NCBI RefSeq assembly: GCF_950295315.1
Contig: NC_080171.1
Span: 118,273,247 to 118,337,246 of the forward strand
Direction of reading: 5' to 3'
DNA from: Erinaceus europaeus
Taxonomy: Eukaryota > Chordata > Mammalia > Eulipotyphla > Erinaceidae
Length of the DNA: 64,000 bases
The position numbers and the translations under genes were made by a program. Within the stretch, counting starts at the first letter, position 1. The number at the start of each line of letters is the position of its first letter. The notes under the pieces are model-generated. The model worked only from the letters and a program-made list of their open reading frames with translations. It was not told the DNA's origin and did no database searches. Positions 54,254 through 63,469 of the stretch are shown piece by piece.

Positions 54254-54410
54254 GGTCTGCAGGTGTCTATCTTTCTCTCCCCCTCTCTGTCTTCCCCGCC
54301 TCTCTCCATTTCTCTCTGTCCTATCCAACAACAATGACATCAATAACAACAATAATAACTACAACAATAAAAAAGGGTAACAAAAGGTAATATTTAAGAA
54401 AAGAAAAGAA
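54254..54410 (+). mobile_element. tRNA SINE type A, 5'-truncated
   Basis: Begins at GGTCTGCAGGTGTCTATC with no tRNA head. It is fused to the edge of the inverted duplication, then (GT)n at 54413-54438. Confidence 0.85.
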
Positions 54411-54901
54411 AAATGTGTGTGTGTGTGCGCACGTGTGTTGTCTACATATAAGAGAAAGTGTTGCATTTGCATACAGAGGCAAGCACAAACACTGGACAGA
54501 ATTAAAATTTGAAGACCTTTACTAACTCATGAGTTCAAATCTTTTCATGTCTAAGCAGCTCTAAATGAAAAAAAAAGAAGTTTTCTATCTGCCTCTAGTT
54601 ATGGGTCTTGAAGTAGACCTAAGAAAGACAATACACCCAAAGGATAGCGACACTGGCCAAGGCAGAGGGGAATGCCGCGTGTCTGATGACTGCAGAGCAG
54701 AGACAGAGAGGGAGGAATGGCCAGAGGCCCGAGAGTCATTCTGCTGCACACGCTCAGCTCAGAAACAGAGGGAGATGTAACAATGCTGACCGTGAACGAA
54801 CAAGAAACAAGAGGCCCCGGGTGATGCCATCAGCCTGGCCTGGGCTCTACATGCTACCATTGCTAGAAAGAAAGACCATCACGTCACCTAGATTTATTCC
54901 C
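54411..54901. other. RAB31 intron 1, unique
   Basis: Nothing recognised after the GT run. Confidence 0.4.
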
Positions 54902-55121
54902 TTTTTTTAAATAATATTTTTGTTACCTTTATTTATTTATTGGATAGAAATCAAGAAGGAAGGGGAGTGGACAAGAAGAGAGCCACCTACAGACCTACTT
55001 CATCACTCGTGAAGCTTCCCGCCCATCCCCCACCCCCCACAGGTGGGGAGCGGGGCCTTGAACCCGGGTCCTTGCACATTGTAACTTGTGCACTCAGCCA
55101 GGTGAGCCACCACCCAGCCCA
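54902..55121 (-). mobile_element. tRNA SINE type B, reverse
   Basis: ATTTATTTATTGGATAGAAA to GAGCCACCACCCAGCCC. Confidence 0.85.
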
Positions 55122-55157
55122 CTTATATTTAGTCTCTCTTTAAAAAAAATTTATTTG

Positions 55158-55562
55158 TTCAACAATTTGTTTGGCTTTGTATGTTAACTCTCTTTTCAGC
55201 CACCAGGTTCCAGATGCCAGCAGGATGCCGACCAGACTTCCCTGGACAGACAACCCCACCAAGATGTCCTGGAGCTCTGCTTCTCCAGAGCCCCACCCAA
55301 CTAGGGAAAGACAGACGCAGGCTGGGAGTATGGATCAACCTGTAAACACCCATGTTCAGCAGGGAAGCAATTACAGAAGCCAGACCTTCCACCTTCTGCA
55401 CTCCATGATGACCTTGGGTCCATACTCCCAGAGGGTTAAAGAATAGGGAAGCTATCAGGGGAGGGGGTGGGATATAGAGTTCTGGTGGTGAGAACTGTGT
55501 GGAGTTGTACCCCTCTTATCCTACGGTTTTGTTAATGTCTCCTTTTTAAAATAAATAAATAA
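55158..55562 (+). mobile_element. LINE 3' end (copy 3 of 4)
   Basis: TTGTTCAACAATTTGTTTGG to TTAAAATAAATAAATAAATT. Nearly collinear with 8880-9311. Confidence 0.75.
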
Positions 55563-55836
55563 ATTTTTATTTAGAAGCATCTTTATTTGTTTATTGGAAA
55601 GAGACAGCCAGAAATCAAGAAAGAAGTGGGAGATGGAGAGGGAAATAGAGACACACCTGCAGCCCTGTTTCACGACTCGCAAAGCTTTACCCCTGCAGGT
55701 GGGAATCGGGGGCTCGAACCCAAGTCCTATCTAAGTACCTCGAGCTAACCGATTGCGCCACTGGAGCTCCTGAACCCAAGTCCTTACGCATTATAATATG
55801 TGTGCTCAATCAGGTGTGCCATCACCTGCCCCCCCT
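55563..55836 (-). mobile_element. tRNA SINE type B, reverse, carrying an insertion
   Basis: CATCTTTATTTGTTTATTGG to GTGTGCCATCACCTGCC. Interrupted at 55729-55771. Confidence 0.85.
55729..55771 (-). pseudogene. tRNA-Ile(UAU) 5' half, retroposed
   Basis: On the minus strand the 43-bp insert reads GCTCCAGTGGCGCAATCGG, then TTAGCTCGAGGTACTTA. This matches tRNA-Ile(UAU) from base 1 to the anticodon loop with about two mismatches. It is bracketed by a perfect 13-bp duplication GAACCCAAGTCCT (55716-55728, 55772-55784). No poly(A) tail. Fits a tailless retropseudogene made from a tRNA half. Confidence 0.8.
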
Positions 55837-55894
55837 TACATTTATTTTCTATCTATATTTTCCACAGGGATTCAATTTAATAAAGGAGTCAGGT

Positions 55895-56165
55895 GTAGCC
55901 AATGTGTCCTGGAACCTCCCCTCTCCAGAGCCCTGCCCCACTAGGGAAAGATAGAAACAGGCTGGGGTGTGGATCTGTCTGCCAACACCCACGTCCAGCG
56001 GAGAAGCAATCACAGAAGCCAGACCTGCCACCTTCTGCTCCCCAGAAAGAATGTTAAGTCCAGACTCCCAGAGGAGTAAATGTTAGGGGGAGAGGACCTG
56101 AGGGCTCTGAACTCCAATTCCATCAATACCCAGAGAGAAGACAAAGGACATTCAGAAAAACTAAT
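55895..56165 (+). mobile_element. LINE 3' end (copy 4), internal fragment
   Basis: CCAATGTGTCCTGGAACCTC onward. Diverges after GTCCAGACTCCCAGAGG. Confidence 0.6.
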
Positions 56166-56189
56166 AGGTGTGGGTGTCATCAAAAAGAT

Positions 56190-56516
56190 TTGTGTAGGAG
56201 GCTGAGCAGTGGTGCAACGGGTTAAGTGTACTGAGTGCAAGGTGCAAGGACCGGCATAAGGATCCCAGTTCGAGCCCCCCGGCTCCCCAACTGCAGGGGA
56301 GTCGCTTCACAAGCGGTGAAGCAGGTCTGCAGGTGTCTTTCTCTTCCCCTCTCTGTCTCCCCCTCCTCTCTTGATTTATCTCTCTCCTATCCAACAACAA
56401 CAACAACAACAGCAATAAGAACACAAAGAGGAACAACAAAATGGAAAGATTGGCCTCCAGCAGTGGATTTGTAGTACAGGCACTGAGCCCCAGAAATAAC
56501 CTGGAGAAAAAAAAAG
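56190..56516 (+). mobile_element. tRNA SINE type A-long
   Basis: The module 5' arm is eroded (TTGGCCTCCAGCAGTGG). AAAAGATT(T)GTGT flanks suggest target duplication. Confidence 0.88.
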
Positions 56517-56529
56517 ATTGTGTGTACTT

Positions 56530-57012
56530 ATGTTTACAGCAGCACAAGTTGTAATAGCCAAAACCCGGAAGCAACCCAGCTGTCAAACAACAGATGAGTG
56601 GCTGAGTAAGTTTTGGTCTATATACACAATGGAAAAACTATTCAGCTATTAAAAATGGTGAATTCACCTTCTTCATCCCATCTTGGATGGAGCTTGAAGA
56701 AATCTTGTTAAGTGAGATCCGCCAGAAAGAGAAGGGTGAATATGGGATGATCCCACTCAGGGACAGAAGTTGAGAAGTAAGAACAGAAGAGAAAACACAC
56801 AGCAGAACTTGGACTGGAGTTGGTGCATTGCACCAAAGTAAAAGACTCTGGGGCGGGGGAGGGCTCAGGTCCTGGAACATGATGGCAGAGGAGAACCTAG
56901 TGGGAGTTGTATTGTGATGTGGAAAATGGGGAAATGTTACGCATGTACAAACTATTGTATTTTATTGTTGACTGTAAACCATGAATTCCTCAGTAAAGAA
57001 AAAAAAAAGACA
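56530..57012 (+). mobile_element. L1 LINE 3' end, longest copy
   Basis: TTACAGCAGCACAAGTTGTA, TGGTCTATATACACAATGGA, GTTAAGTGAGATCCGCCAGA, CACCAAAGTAAAAGACTCTG, TCCTCAGTAAAGAAAAAAAA. Last part of ORF2 (frame closed) and 3' UTR. Confidence 0.92.
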
Positions 57013-57107
57013 TTTACACTAGACTGTAGCAATGGCGTTGTGTTTCAAGTTTTCCTACTTAAAATAGCTTTTTTCAAAAAAAAAAAGTCAAGTAAAAATT
57101 AAGCGTG

Positions 57108-57400
57108 GGGGAGTCGGGCGGTAGCGCAGCGGGTTAAGCGCAGGTGGCGCAAAGCACAAGGACCGGCATAAGGATCCCGGTTCGAGCCCCCGGCTCCCCA
57201 TCTGAGGGGAGTCGCTTCACAGGCGGTGAAGCAGGTCTGCAGGTGTCTGTCTTTCTCTCCTCCTCTCTGTCTTCACCGCCTCTCTCCATTTCTCTCTGTC
57301 CTATCCAACAACAACAACAACAATAATAACTACAACAATAAAACAGCAAGGGCAACAAAAGGGAATAAATAAAATTAAATTAAATTAAAAAAATTAAGTG
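57108..57400 (+). mobile_element. tRNA SINE type A
   Basis: Head GGGGAGTCGGGCGGTAGCGC, close to consensus. AAAATTAAG(C/T)GTGG on both sides. Confidence 0.93.
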
Positions 57401-57502
57401 TGGATATGACTTAGAAAGGAAGAGAAGACAAGACCATGGGAAAAGAGAAAGGGGCGGGGCAAATGTAGACAAACAGCTGTAGGAATAACAGTCAGCCCAC
57501 AT
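57401..57502 (+). mobile_element. LINE 3' end, part 1 (split by SINE)
   Basis: TATGACTTAGAAAGGAAGAG to AACAGTCAGCCCACATC. Same family as 44575-44852. Confidence 0.65.
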
Positions 57503-57857
57503 CTTTTTTTTTTTTTCTTTTCCTCCTCCAGGGTTATTGCTGGGCTCGGTGCCTGCACCATGAATCCACCGCTCCTGGAGGCCATTTTTCCCCCCTTTTT
57601 GTAGCTTCGTTGTGGTTATTATTATTATTGCCCTTGTTGATGCAATTCGTTGTTGGATAGGACAGAGAGAAATGGAGAGAGGAGGGGAAGGGAAGACAGA
57701 GAGGAGGAGAGAAAGATAGACACCTGCAGACCTGCTTCACCGCCTGTGAAGCGACTCCCCTGCAGGTGGGGAGCCGGGGGCTCGAACCGGGATCCTTATG
57801 CCGGTCCCTGCACTTTGCGCCACATGCGCTTAACCCACTGCGCCACCGCCCGACCCC
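57503..57857 (-). mobile_element. tRNA SINE type A-long, reverse
   Basis: Extra 40 bp between module and body (GTTATTATTATTATTGCCCT). Complete head. Confidence 0.9.
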
Positions 57858-58005
57858 CGTGAGAGAACTTCTGCAGCTTCTCAGGGAGGGCTGGGGACAC
57901 AAAGCTCTGCAGATGGAACGGTGTGGAGATGTTCCTGCTACCTTGTGACTCTGTGAATCAATATTAAGTCACTAATAAGACTTATAAAGCAAATAAATAA
58001 GTAAT
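57858..58005 (+). mobile_element. LINE 3' end, part 2
   Basis: GTGAATCAATATTAAGTCAC end with AAATAAATAAGTAATAAAAT tail. Confidence 0.65.
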
Positions 58006-58032
58006 AAAATGAAGGTGTCAGGTGTGATAAGA

Positions 58033-58205
58033 AATAAGTGGCAGTGGCTAGGGAAATAGCTCCCTTGGTAGATCACTGGGCTTGCATGTCTGAGGCTCTT
58101 GGGTTTAGTCCCAGTACCATATTTACTGGAGCAGTGCTAAGCTTCTCTTTCTCTTTCTCACATGTATAAATAAAAATAAAGAGATTTGCAAAAAAAAAAT
58201 GATAA
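58033..58205 (+). mobile_element. tRNA-Ala-like SINE
   Basis: GGGAAATAGCTCCCTTGGTA, GCTTGCATGTCTGAGGCTCT, tail ATAAATAAAAATAAAG. Confidence 0.65.
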
Positions 58206-59837
58206 ATAAATTATGCTGGTTGCCTCTCTGCACCTCTCTGCGCCTCTCTCCCAAAAGAAATGTTAGTTTCTGGGAGAGGGAAAAAATACACAGAGAGAGA
58301 GAGAGAGAGAGAGAGTGTCTCAGGCCTGGAAAGCAAATATGGTGAGAGCCTAATCCATTCCTCTTCCTCTCTGTTCTATGCAAACATTCCTTCTAGCTTA
58401 ACAAGTTCACATGATTTCATCGGGCACTTTGAGTCGTGGGTACTCACTGTCACTCAGTCCCTCCAGTCCGGCTCTGACTCACCAGCCTTACTGTGAGCAC
58501 AAGTCTCGTCTGCTCTTGGGTCCTAGTGGTTTCGAAAAAAAAAAATCACAGAGCCCTGCACAAGTCTAAAGTCCCTGCTACCCAATGTCACAGGTAACCT
58601 GAATGGTCTGTGGACAAGTTCCTCACCAGAAGCAAGGACATCCTCAGCTGTCTTCTAACCATGACACTCAGTTATTGAGGAAGTGACAGAAATCTCTAAA
58701 CTGTTGTCAAAACAACCAAGGTCCAAATAGAAATCTCCTTGAAATCCCATTAGAAAGCAGTTCTTGAGTGGGTGGACACACACACACACACACACATACA
58801 CAGACGCCTCTCCTCCCCCTCTTCCTCCTCCTTCCTTTCTCCTGCCACGTGTTGTGTTAAAATGCATACTGGGAAGCTTTCCACCGTTGGGGTTAGAACA
58901 GCTGCTGCCTCAAAATGTTGTTTTGTTAGATTTTTTTTTCCTTCCTTTCTTTCTGTTTTTTAACATACTCTGCTGTCTTTGAGAATGCGGTTTTTAACTA
59001 CATATTTCATAATACTAGTTGAGATTAGAAAGTGGGGTAATTGGCACTTGGTTGGTAAGGATGAGACTCGGGGTCCTAGGATCTAGTGAAGGACCCCCTA
59101 CCCAAAGTGCTTCCCTGGCAAACACACCCTTTGCATGGCTGACTTCCACAGACAGGCTGGCTTCTCCAGAAAAGGCCGCTCACAGAGGTTTACTGTGCTG
59201 TCCACATGAGGGATAAGCATGAGAAAGTTGACCCCCGGTAACAGGTAACCAAAATAACTCCAATGTTCTTGAGTCCTTGGTTTTTCCATGAACAGAGTTT
59301 GTTCCACAAACTATGATCAAATCCATCTGGTTGCTCTGAACCAAAGAAATATGATCCGGTGTCAGGTTCTGAAAGGCAGATGTCCTCTGTGGAGAAAACA
59401 TGACACCTAGGACACTTTCACATCCACCAGCTGCACGTGACCCTCCTGTTGAGAGGGACACTTCTGATCCCAGGGAGGAAGTGGAAGACTATCACTAAGA
59501 GCCATCAGCAGGGATCACAGTCTGCACTGACCATGCACAAAACCACCTGGAGTCTGAAACGGAAAGGACAGAGGATCAGGCACAAAAGGACAAGCCCCTT
59601 GCCTCTCAAGACCAACAGCAGGACTTGTGTGAAGAGCTTCAAGTTCTCTGTCATCTTGGGGCAACAGAAAGTGACCCAATGGAGTGTATGGCGGCTGGGG
59701 ACTTAGACCGAGAAGGCATCAGACAGATGTGGCAGAGATGAAAAAAACACAAGTCAAGTGTTGGCTGCAGCCACAGAGACACACATCCAAAGAACAAAAC
59801 CATTCAGGGTTCCTATTAAAATGCTGAAAAGTGTTTA
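58206..59837. other. RAB31 intron 1, unique
   Basis: Short (GA)n at 58291-58315 and (CA)n at 58778-58796. No gene recognised in 1.6 kb. Confidence 0.45.
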
Positions 59838-60043
59838 GAGGGCCGGGTGGTGATGCACCTGGTGGAGTGCACGTTACAATGTGCAAGGATGTAGGTTCAA
59901 GCCCCCAATCCCCACCTGCAGGGTGAAAGCTTTGTGAGTGGTGAAGCAGGGCTGCAGGTGTCTCTCTGTCTCTCTCCCTCTCTGTCACCCCCTTCCCTCT
60001 CGATTTCTGGCTGTCTCTATCCAATAAATAAAAGATAATTTTT
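59838..60043 (+). mobile_element. tRNA SINE type B
   Basis: Complete and close to the apparent consensus (GTCTCTATCCAATAAATAAA). Confidence 0.92.
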
Positions 60044-60052
60044 TAAAATGTA

Positions 60053-60270
60053 AGGGGCCGGTGGGTAGCACAGCAGGTTAAGTGCACATGGCATGAAGCA
60101 CAAGGACCGGCATTAAGAATCCCTGGTTCGAGCCCCCGGCTCCCCACCTGCAGGGGAGTCGCTTCGCAAGCGGTGAAGCAGGTCTACAGGTGTCTATCTT
60201 TCTCTCCCCCTCTCTGTCTCCCCCTCCCCCTCTCAATTTCTCTCTGTCTTTGTCCAATAATAAAAAGACT
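60053..60270 (+). mobile_element. tRNA SINE type A with type B tail
   Basis: Head and middle are type A, but it ends CTCTGTCTTTGTCCAATAAT and lacks the AAC/AAT block. A hybrid of the two families. Confidence 0.8.
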
Positions 60271-60792
60271 ACAACTGTAAGCCACTCTCAAGATAACTCT
60301 GAATGTGGTACAATATGATTGATGCTTCAAAGCCTCCATTTGCCCAGAAATATCTCCTTGTTCTATTTGGCAATATTTTCCCTCCAAACTCAAACTTCTG
60401 TCAACAGAGTCGCTGCAAAGAATTAGTAAACAAGGGTGAGGCGCTGTCCCTAGCAGCCACTAGAAGAGTTTGTTTTAGTCTCAGAGATAGGGGAAAACAA
60501 ATCATGGGATCTCCTCCTGCTTGTCATCTCTCAGTTTGCTAATTGTCACCCTGGAATCACAGGTTAGCAGGAAATGGGATGGTGCATCTTAGATCATCTG
60601 GTGGGAGCCTCCTCCTTATAAAGTGGAGATGTTATTAAGCCCATTTTATAGATGAGAAGACTGAGGTACTAGTCTAAAACTGCTCAGATGGAGAGTGGGA
60701 GAGGAGACCTAGGATCACTGCCTCCTGATGTGAGCTTCTTGGTACCTGACCAGGTTAGGTTAGGTTGACTAACCCTAAATACTGAAACAGAA
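60271..60792. other. RAB31 intron 1, unique
   Basis: Nothing recognised. Confidence 0.4.
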
Positions 60793-61035
60793 AAGGAGCC
60801 GGGGACAGTGGCACACCTGGTTAAGTGTACATAGTTCTAATCTCAAAGACCCGGGGGGAAGCTTCATAAGTGGTGAAGCAGGTCTGCAAATGTTTCTCTT
60901 TCTCTCTCCCTCTCTATCTCCCCTTCCTCTCTCAATTTCTCTCTGTCCTAGCCAATAAAATGGGAAAAAATGGCCACCAGGAGCAGTGGCTTTGTAGTGC
61001 CGGCACCGAGCCCCAGCCATAACCCTGGAGGCTAT
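60793..61035 (+). mobile_element. SINE with type B-like head and A-long module
   Basis: GGCACACCTGGTTAAGTG head. TATCTCCCCTTCCTCTCTCA and GGCCACCAGGAGCAGTGG to ACCCTGGAGGC module. T-loop deleted. Confidence 0.8.
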
Positions 61036-61806
61036 ACATACATATATATATTGAAACAGAAAATAATAATCCCTGTGGTTTCTGAGTAATGAGAAGGGAA
61101 TGGGAAGAGTACTTATATGTAGTCAACACTGACACCCGTAACACACATCCAAGTCATCCTTGATTACTTGGGACACAGCATTCCTTCCAAGTGTTTGAAG
61201 TCCTTCCCTGACTCCTCACAAGTAAAATCCGGGATTCCTGGAATTGACGTCTGGATTATGTTAGAGAGCCTAACAGACAGTGAGACCCACTCCAGCAATA
61301 CTGATAAATGTCAGCAGAGGAAGATTAAGAACAGCATCGTATGCAGATTCCAGCGGTGCCCCAGAGAACCAGGGAGGGGGGAGAAACATTGGGTTAGTCT
61401 GTGCCTGACTGGGAAGCCAGCTGCCGGCTTCCCTAGGATTCCAGGGGAATCAGACAGTCTGGTGTCAACAGGAGCTGAGGTCAACTACAGTGATGGGAGG
61501 GCTGTCAAGGGCACCTCCTGCCAGAGGGGCCACAAGAACTGGGTGAAGCGGAGACACCCCCCTGGAGTAGTGTCCATCCACTACCATCCAACCCAGAATG
61601 TTCTCACACATACATCTTGTTCATCAGTCAGCATGTCTCCTGAGACCAAGATGTTGTTAAATGGGTCTACCCTTTCTCTGCTTGCCCTTCTTTTATTTAT
61701 TCATTAATTTTTAATGGCTTTCTTGGAGAGAACAGGTTTGCCAATGGCTGTACAGGTTTGTCAATGCCAAAAGCTGCTGAAAACAAGGCTTAAAAGCAGT
61801 GCAAAA
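61036..61806. other. RAB31 intron 1, unique, with a 179-codon open frame
   Basis: The open frame 61168-61707 (+) has no signal peptide or domain I can name and no splice or promoter context. Probably chance. Confidence 0.45.
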
Positions 61807-62070
61807 GGGAGTCCGTCCTTAGTGCAGTGCAAGGACCAGCGTAAGGATCCCTGTTGGAGCCCCCGGCTCCCCACCTGCAGGGGAGTCGCTTCAAAGGTGA
61901 AGCAGGTCTGCAGGTGTCTGTCTTTCTCTCCCCCTCTGTCTTTCCCTCCTCTCTCCATTTCTCACTGTCCTATCCAACAACAATGACATCAATAACAACA
62001 ACAATAACTACAACAATAAGACAAGGGTAACAAAAGAATAAATAAATAAATATAAAAAAATAAAGAAGCA
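61807..62070 (+). mobile_element. tRNA SINE type A, head deleted internally
   Basis: GGGAGTCCGTCCTTAGTGCA jumps to AAGGACCAGCG. AGCAGTGCAAAA / AAGCAACGCAAAA flanks. Confidence 0.88.
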
Positions 62071-62435
62071 ACGCAAAAAAAAAAAAGACAAAATAAAAAA
62101 GGTAATTCTAGGGGGGAAAGTAATTCCGGAATTTAATGTGAAAAGCGAAAAGGCTACAGCCCTAACCATTATGTAAGAACCCTAACACCTACGGAGGCTG
62201 GGGGGGTGGGGAGGGGGGCTGCCCACGCAGACAGGTTGGGTGTTTGTTCTCGGCTTAGTTTCTGACTTACTTTAGGCTCAGAAAGACCCGGCTTGGGATG
62301 GGGAAGTGGTGACCGAGAGCCCTTTCCCGCCCTGCCCTTATGCGAGGCAGGAAAGTTTTCTGTGCACACCGCTCTGCAGTTTGGACTTCATTCCTCTTGT
62401 AGAGGTTCAGACCCTGACTTTTTTTTTTTTTGTCC
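62071..62435. other. RAB31 intron 1, 5' end, unique
   Basis: Rising GC toward the promoter. No repeat except a G-rich stretch near 62200-62220. Confidence 0.45.
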
Positions 62436-62458
62436 TCACTCTTGTTTGGACTTTCTCA

Positions 62459-62558
62459 AATTTAGAAGAAAAGAAGAAAAAGAAAGAAAGAAAGAAAGGA
62501 AGGAAGGAAGGAAGGAATAGAGAGAGAGAGAGAGAGAGAGAAAGAAAAGGAAAAAAAA
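62459..62558 (+). repeat. (GAAA)n(GGAA)n(GA)n purine tract
   Basis: About 100 bp purine, hence a pyrimidine tract in the RAB31 transcript. Confidence 0.9.
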
Positions 62559-62699
62559 ACTCATTTGTCTCCGGGAGGCAAAAGAAGACTTGGCAAAAGA
62601 ATAACTTAAACTTTCCGCAGGAAGGAAATTATCAAAGGTGAAGGCGAGAGCCCTTAGAGGCCAGAGCGACCACAGCTGTGGCCAGCAGGACCCGGTGCA

Positions 62700-62975
62700 G
62701 TTTTTCCATCTGCCCCCAGCAACCCCAGCAGCCCCCCCCTCAATTCCCCCAGCAACCCCCAAGTCCCCCAACAGCCCTCCAGCCCCCCCAGAAGTCCCCC
62801 AAAAGCCCCCAGCAGTCCCCCCAAATCCCCCAGCAGCCCCCCAGCAGTCCCCCAAAAGCCCCCAGCAACCCCTAACAGTCCCCCAAATCCCCCAGAAGCC
62901 CCCAGCAGCCCCTAGCCCCCCCAAATCCCCCAGAAGCCCCCCAGCAGCCCCCCAGCAGCCCGGCCCTGACCCCCA
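62700..62975 (-). repeat. C-rich minisatellite in intron 1
   Basis: Variants of CCCCCAGCAG and CCCCAAATCCCCCAGAAGC are repeated over 270 bp. The RAB31-sense strand is GGGGG-rich with regular runs (GGGGGCTGCTGGG), prone to quadruplexes and R-loops. Confidence 0.93.
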
Positions 62976-63215
62976 GCTCCAGCAGCCCGGACGCTGCACG
63001 CCAAGGCTGGATCCAGCCGAGAACACACGGGAGCAGCCTCGGACCCGGGTCCCAGATGCACAAGGGCAGAGAGCGAGCCGAAGGGGCGCAGGGCGGGACG
63101 GGGAGGGGCGAGGAGGGAAGGAGACAGGGTGGGCGGCGGGCCGCGGGTCTCCCGCGCCAGGCAGTGGAGGGCCCGGGGGCGGGGGCTGCACGGACGCGGG
63201 CGTCCTGGGACTCAC

Positions 63216-63254
63216 CCCGAGGAGACACACTTTGAGCTCCCGGATCGCCATCAT
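63216..63254 (-). CDS. RAB31: RAB31 exon 1 (coding part, N-terminus)
   Basis: Thirteen codons, MMAIRELKVCLLG, then the splice donor GTGAGT. The sequence is the start of RAB31 (RAB22A begins MALRELKVCLLG). The last glycine is the first residue of the P-loop, completed by exon 2 at 7988-8067, and the reading phase (0) matches across the 55-kb intron. Two ATGs are adjacent. The second has A at -3 and G at +4 and is the stronger context; the first has C at -3. The 5' UTR runs upstream (rightward), length unknown. Regulation is probably through the CpG island and the E-box 104 bp upstream. Remaining exons, with the DTAGQ, NKCD and C-terminal prenylation motifs, lie beyond the left edge. Confidence 0.95.
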
Positions 63255-63357
63255 GTGCTCGGGGCCGGGCGGCGCAGGGGCTCAGCATCCTCCGGGGCCG
63301 GGGCCCAGCCCGCGTCTCTGTCTCCGCCTCCCGCCGCCGCTGCTATTTCGGGCCCGT

Positions 63358-63363
63358 CACGTG
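63358..63363. promoter_or_regulatory. E-box CACGTG in RAB31 promoter
   Basis: GTCACGTGGCC, a canonical E-box with 5' GT as in USF/TFE-type sites, 104 bp upstream of the ATG. Three TFE3/TFEB-style flanking bases (GTCACGTG) match on one side only. Confidence 0.55.
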
Positions 63364-63469
63364 GCCGCCGGCCGCTCCTCCCGGGACCTCGCCGCCAGCC
63401 TCCCGGGAACGGCCGACGGCCCTGGGCCTGCAGGGTGCGGGGCGCAAGACCGGCCGCCCCCGGGCCACC

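Noticed and set aside
61168..61707. 179-codon open frame in unique intron sequence
   Set aside because: No domain, signal peptide, splice or promoter context, and no recognised homologue. A single frame this long among hundreds in 64 kb is compatible with chance.
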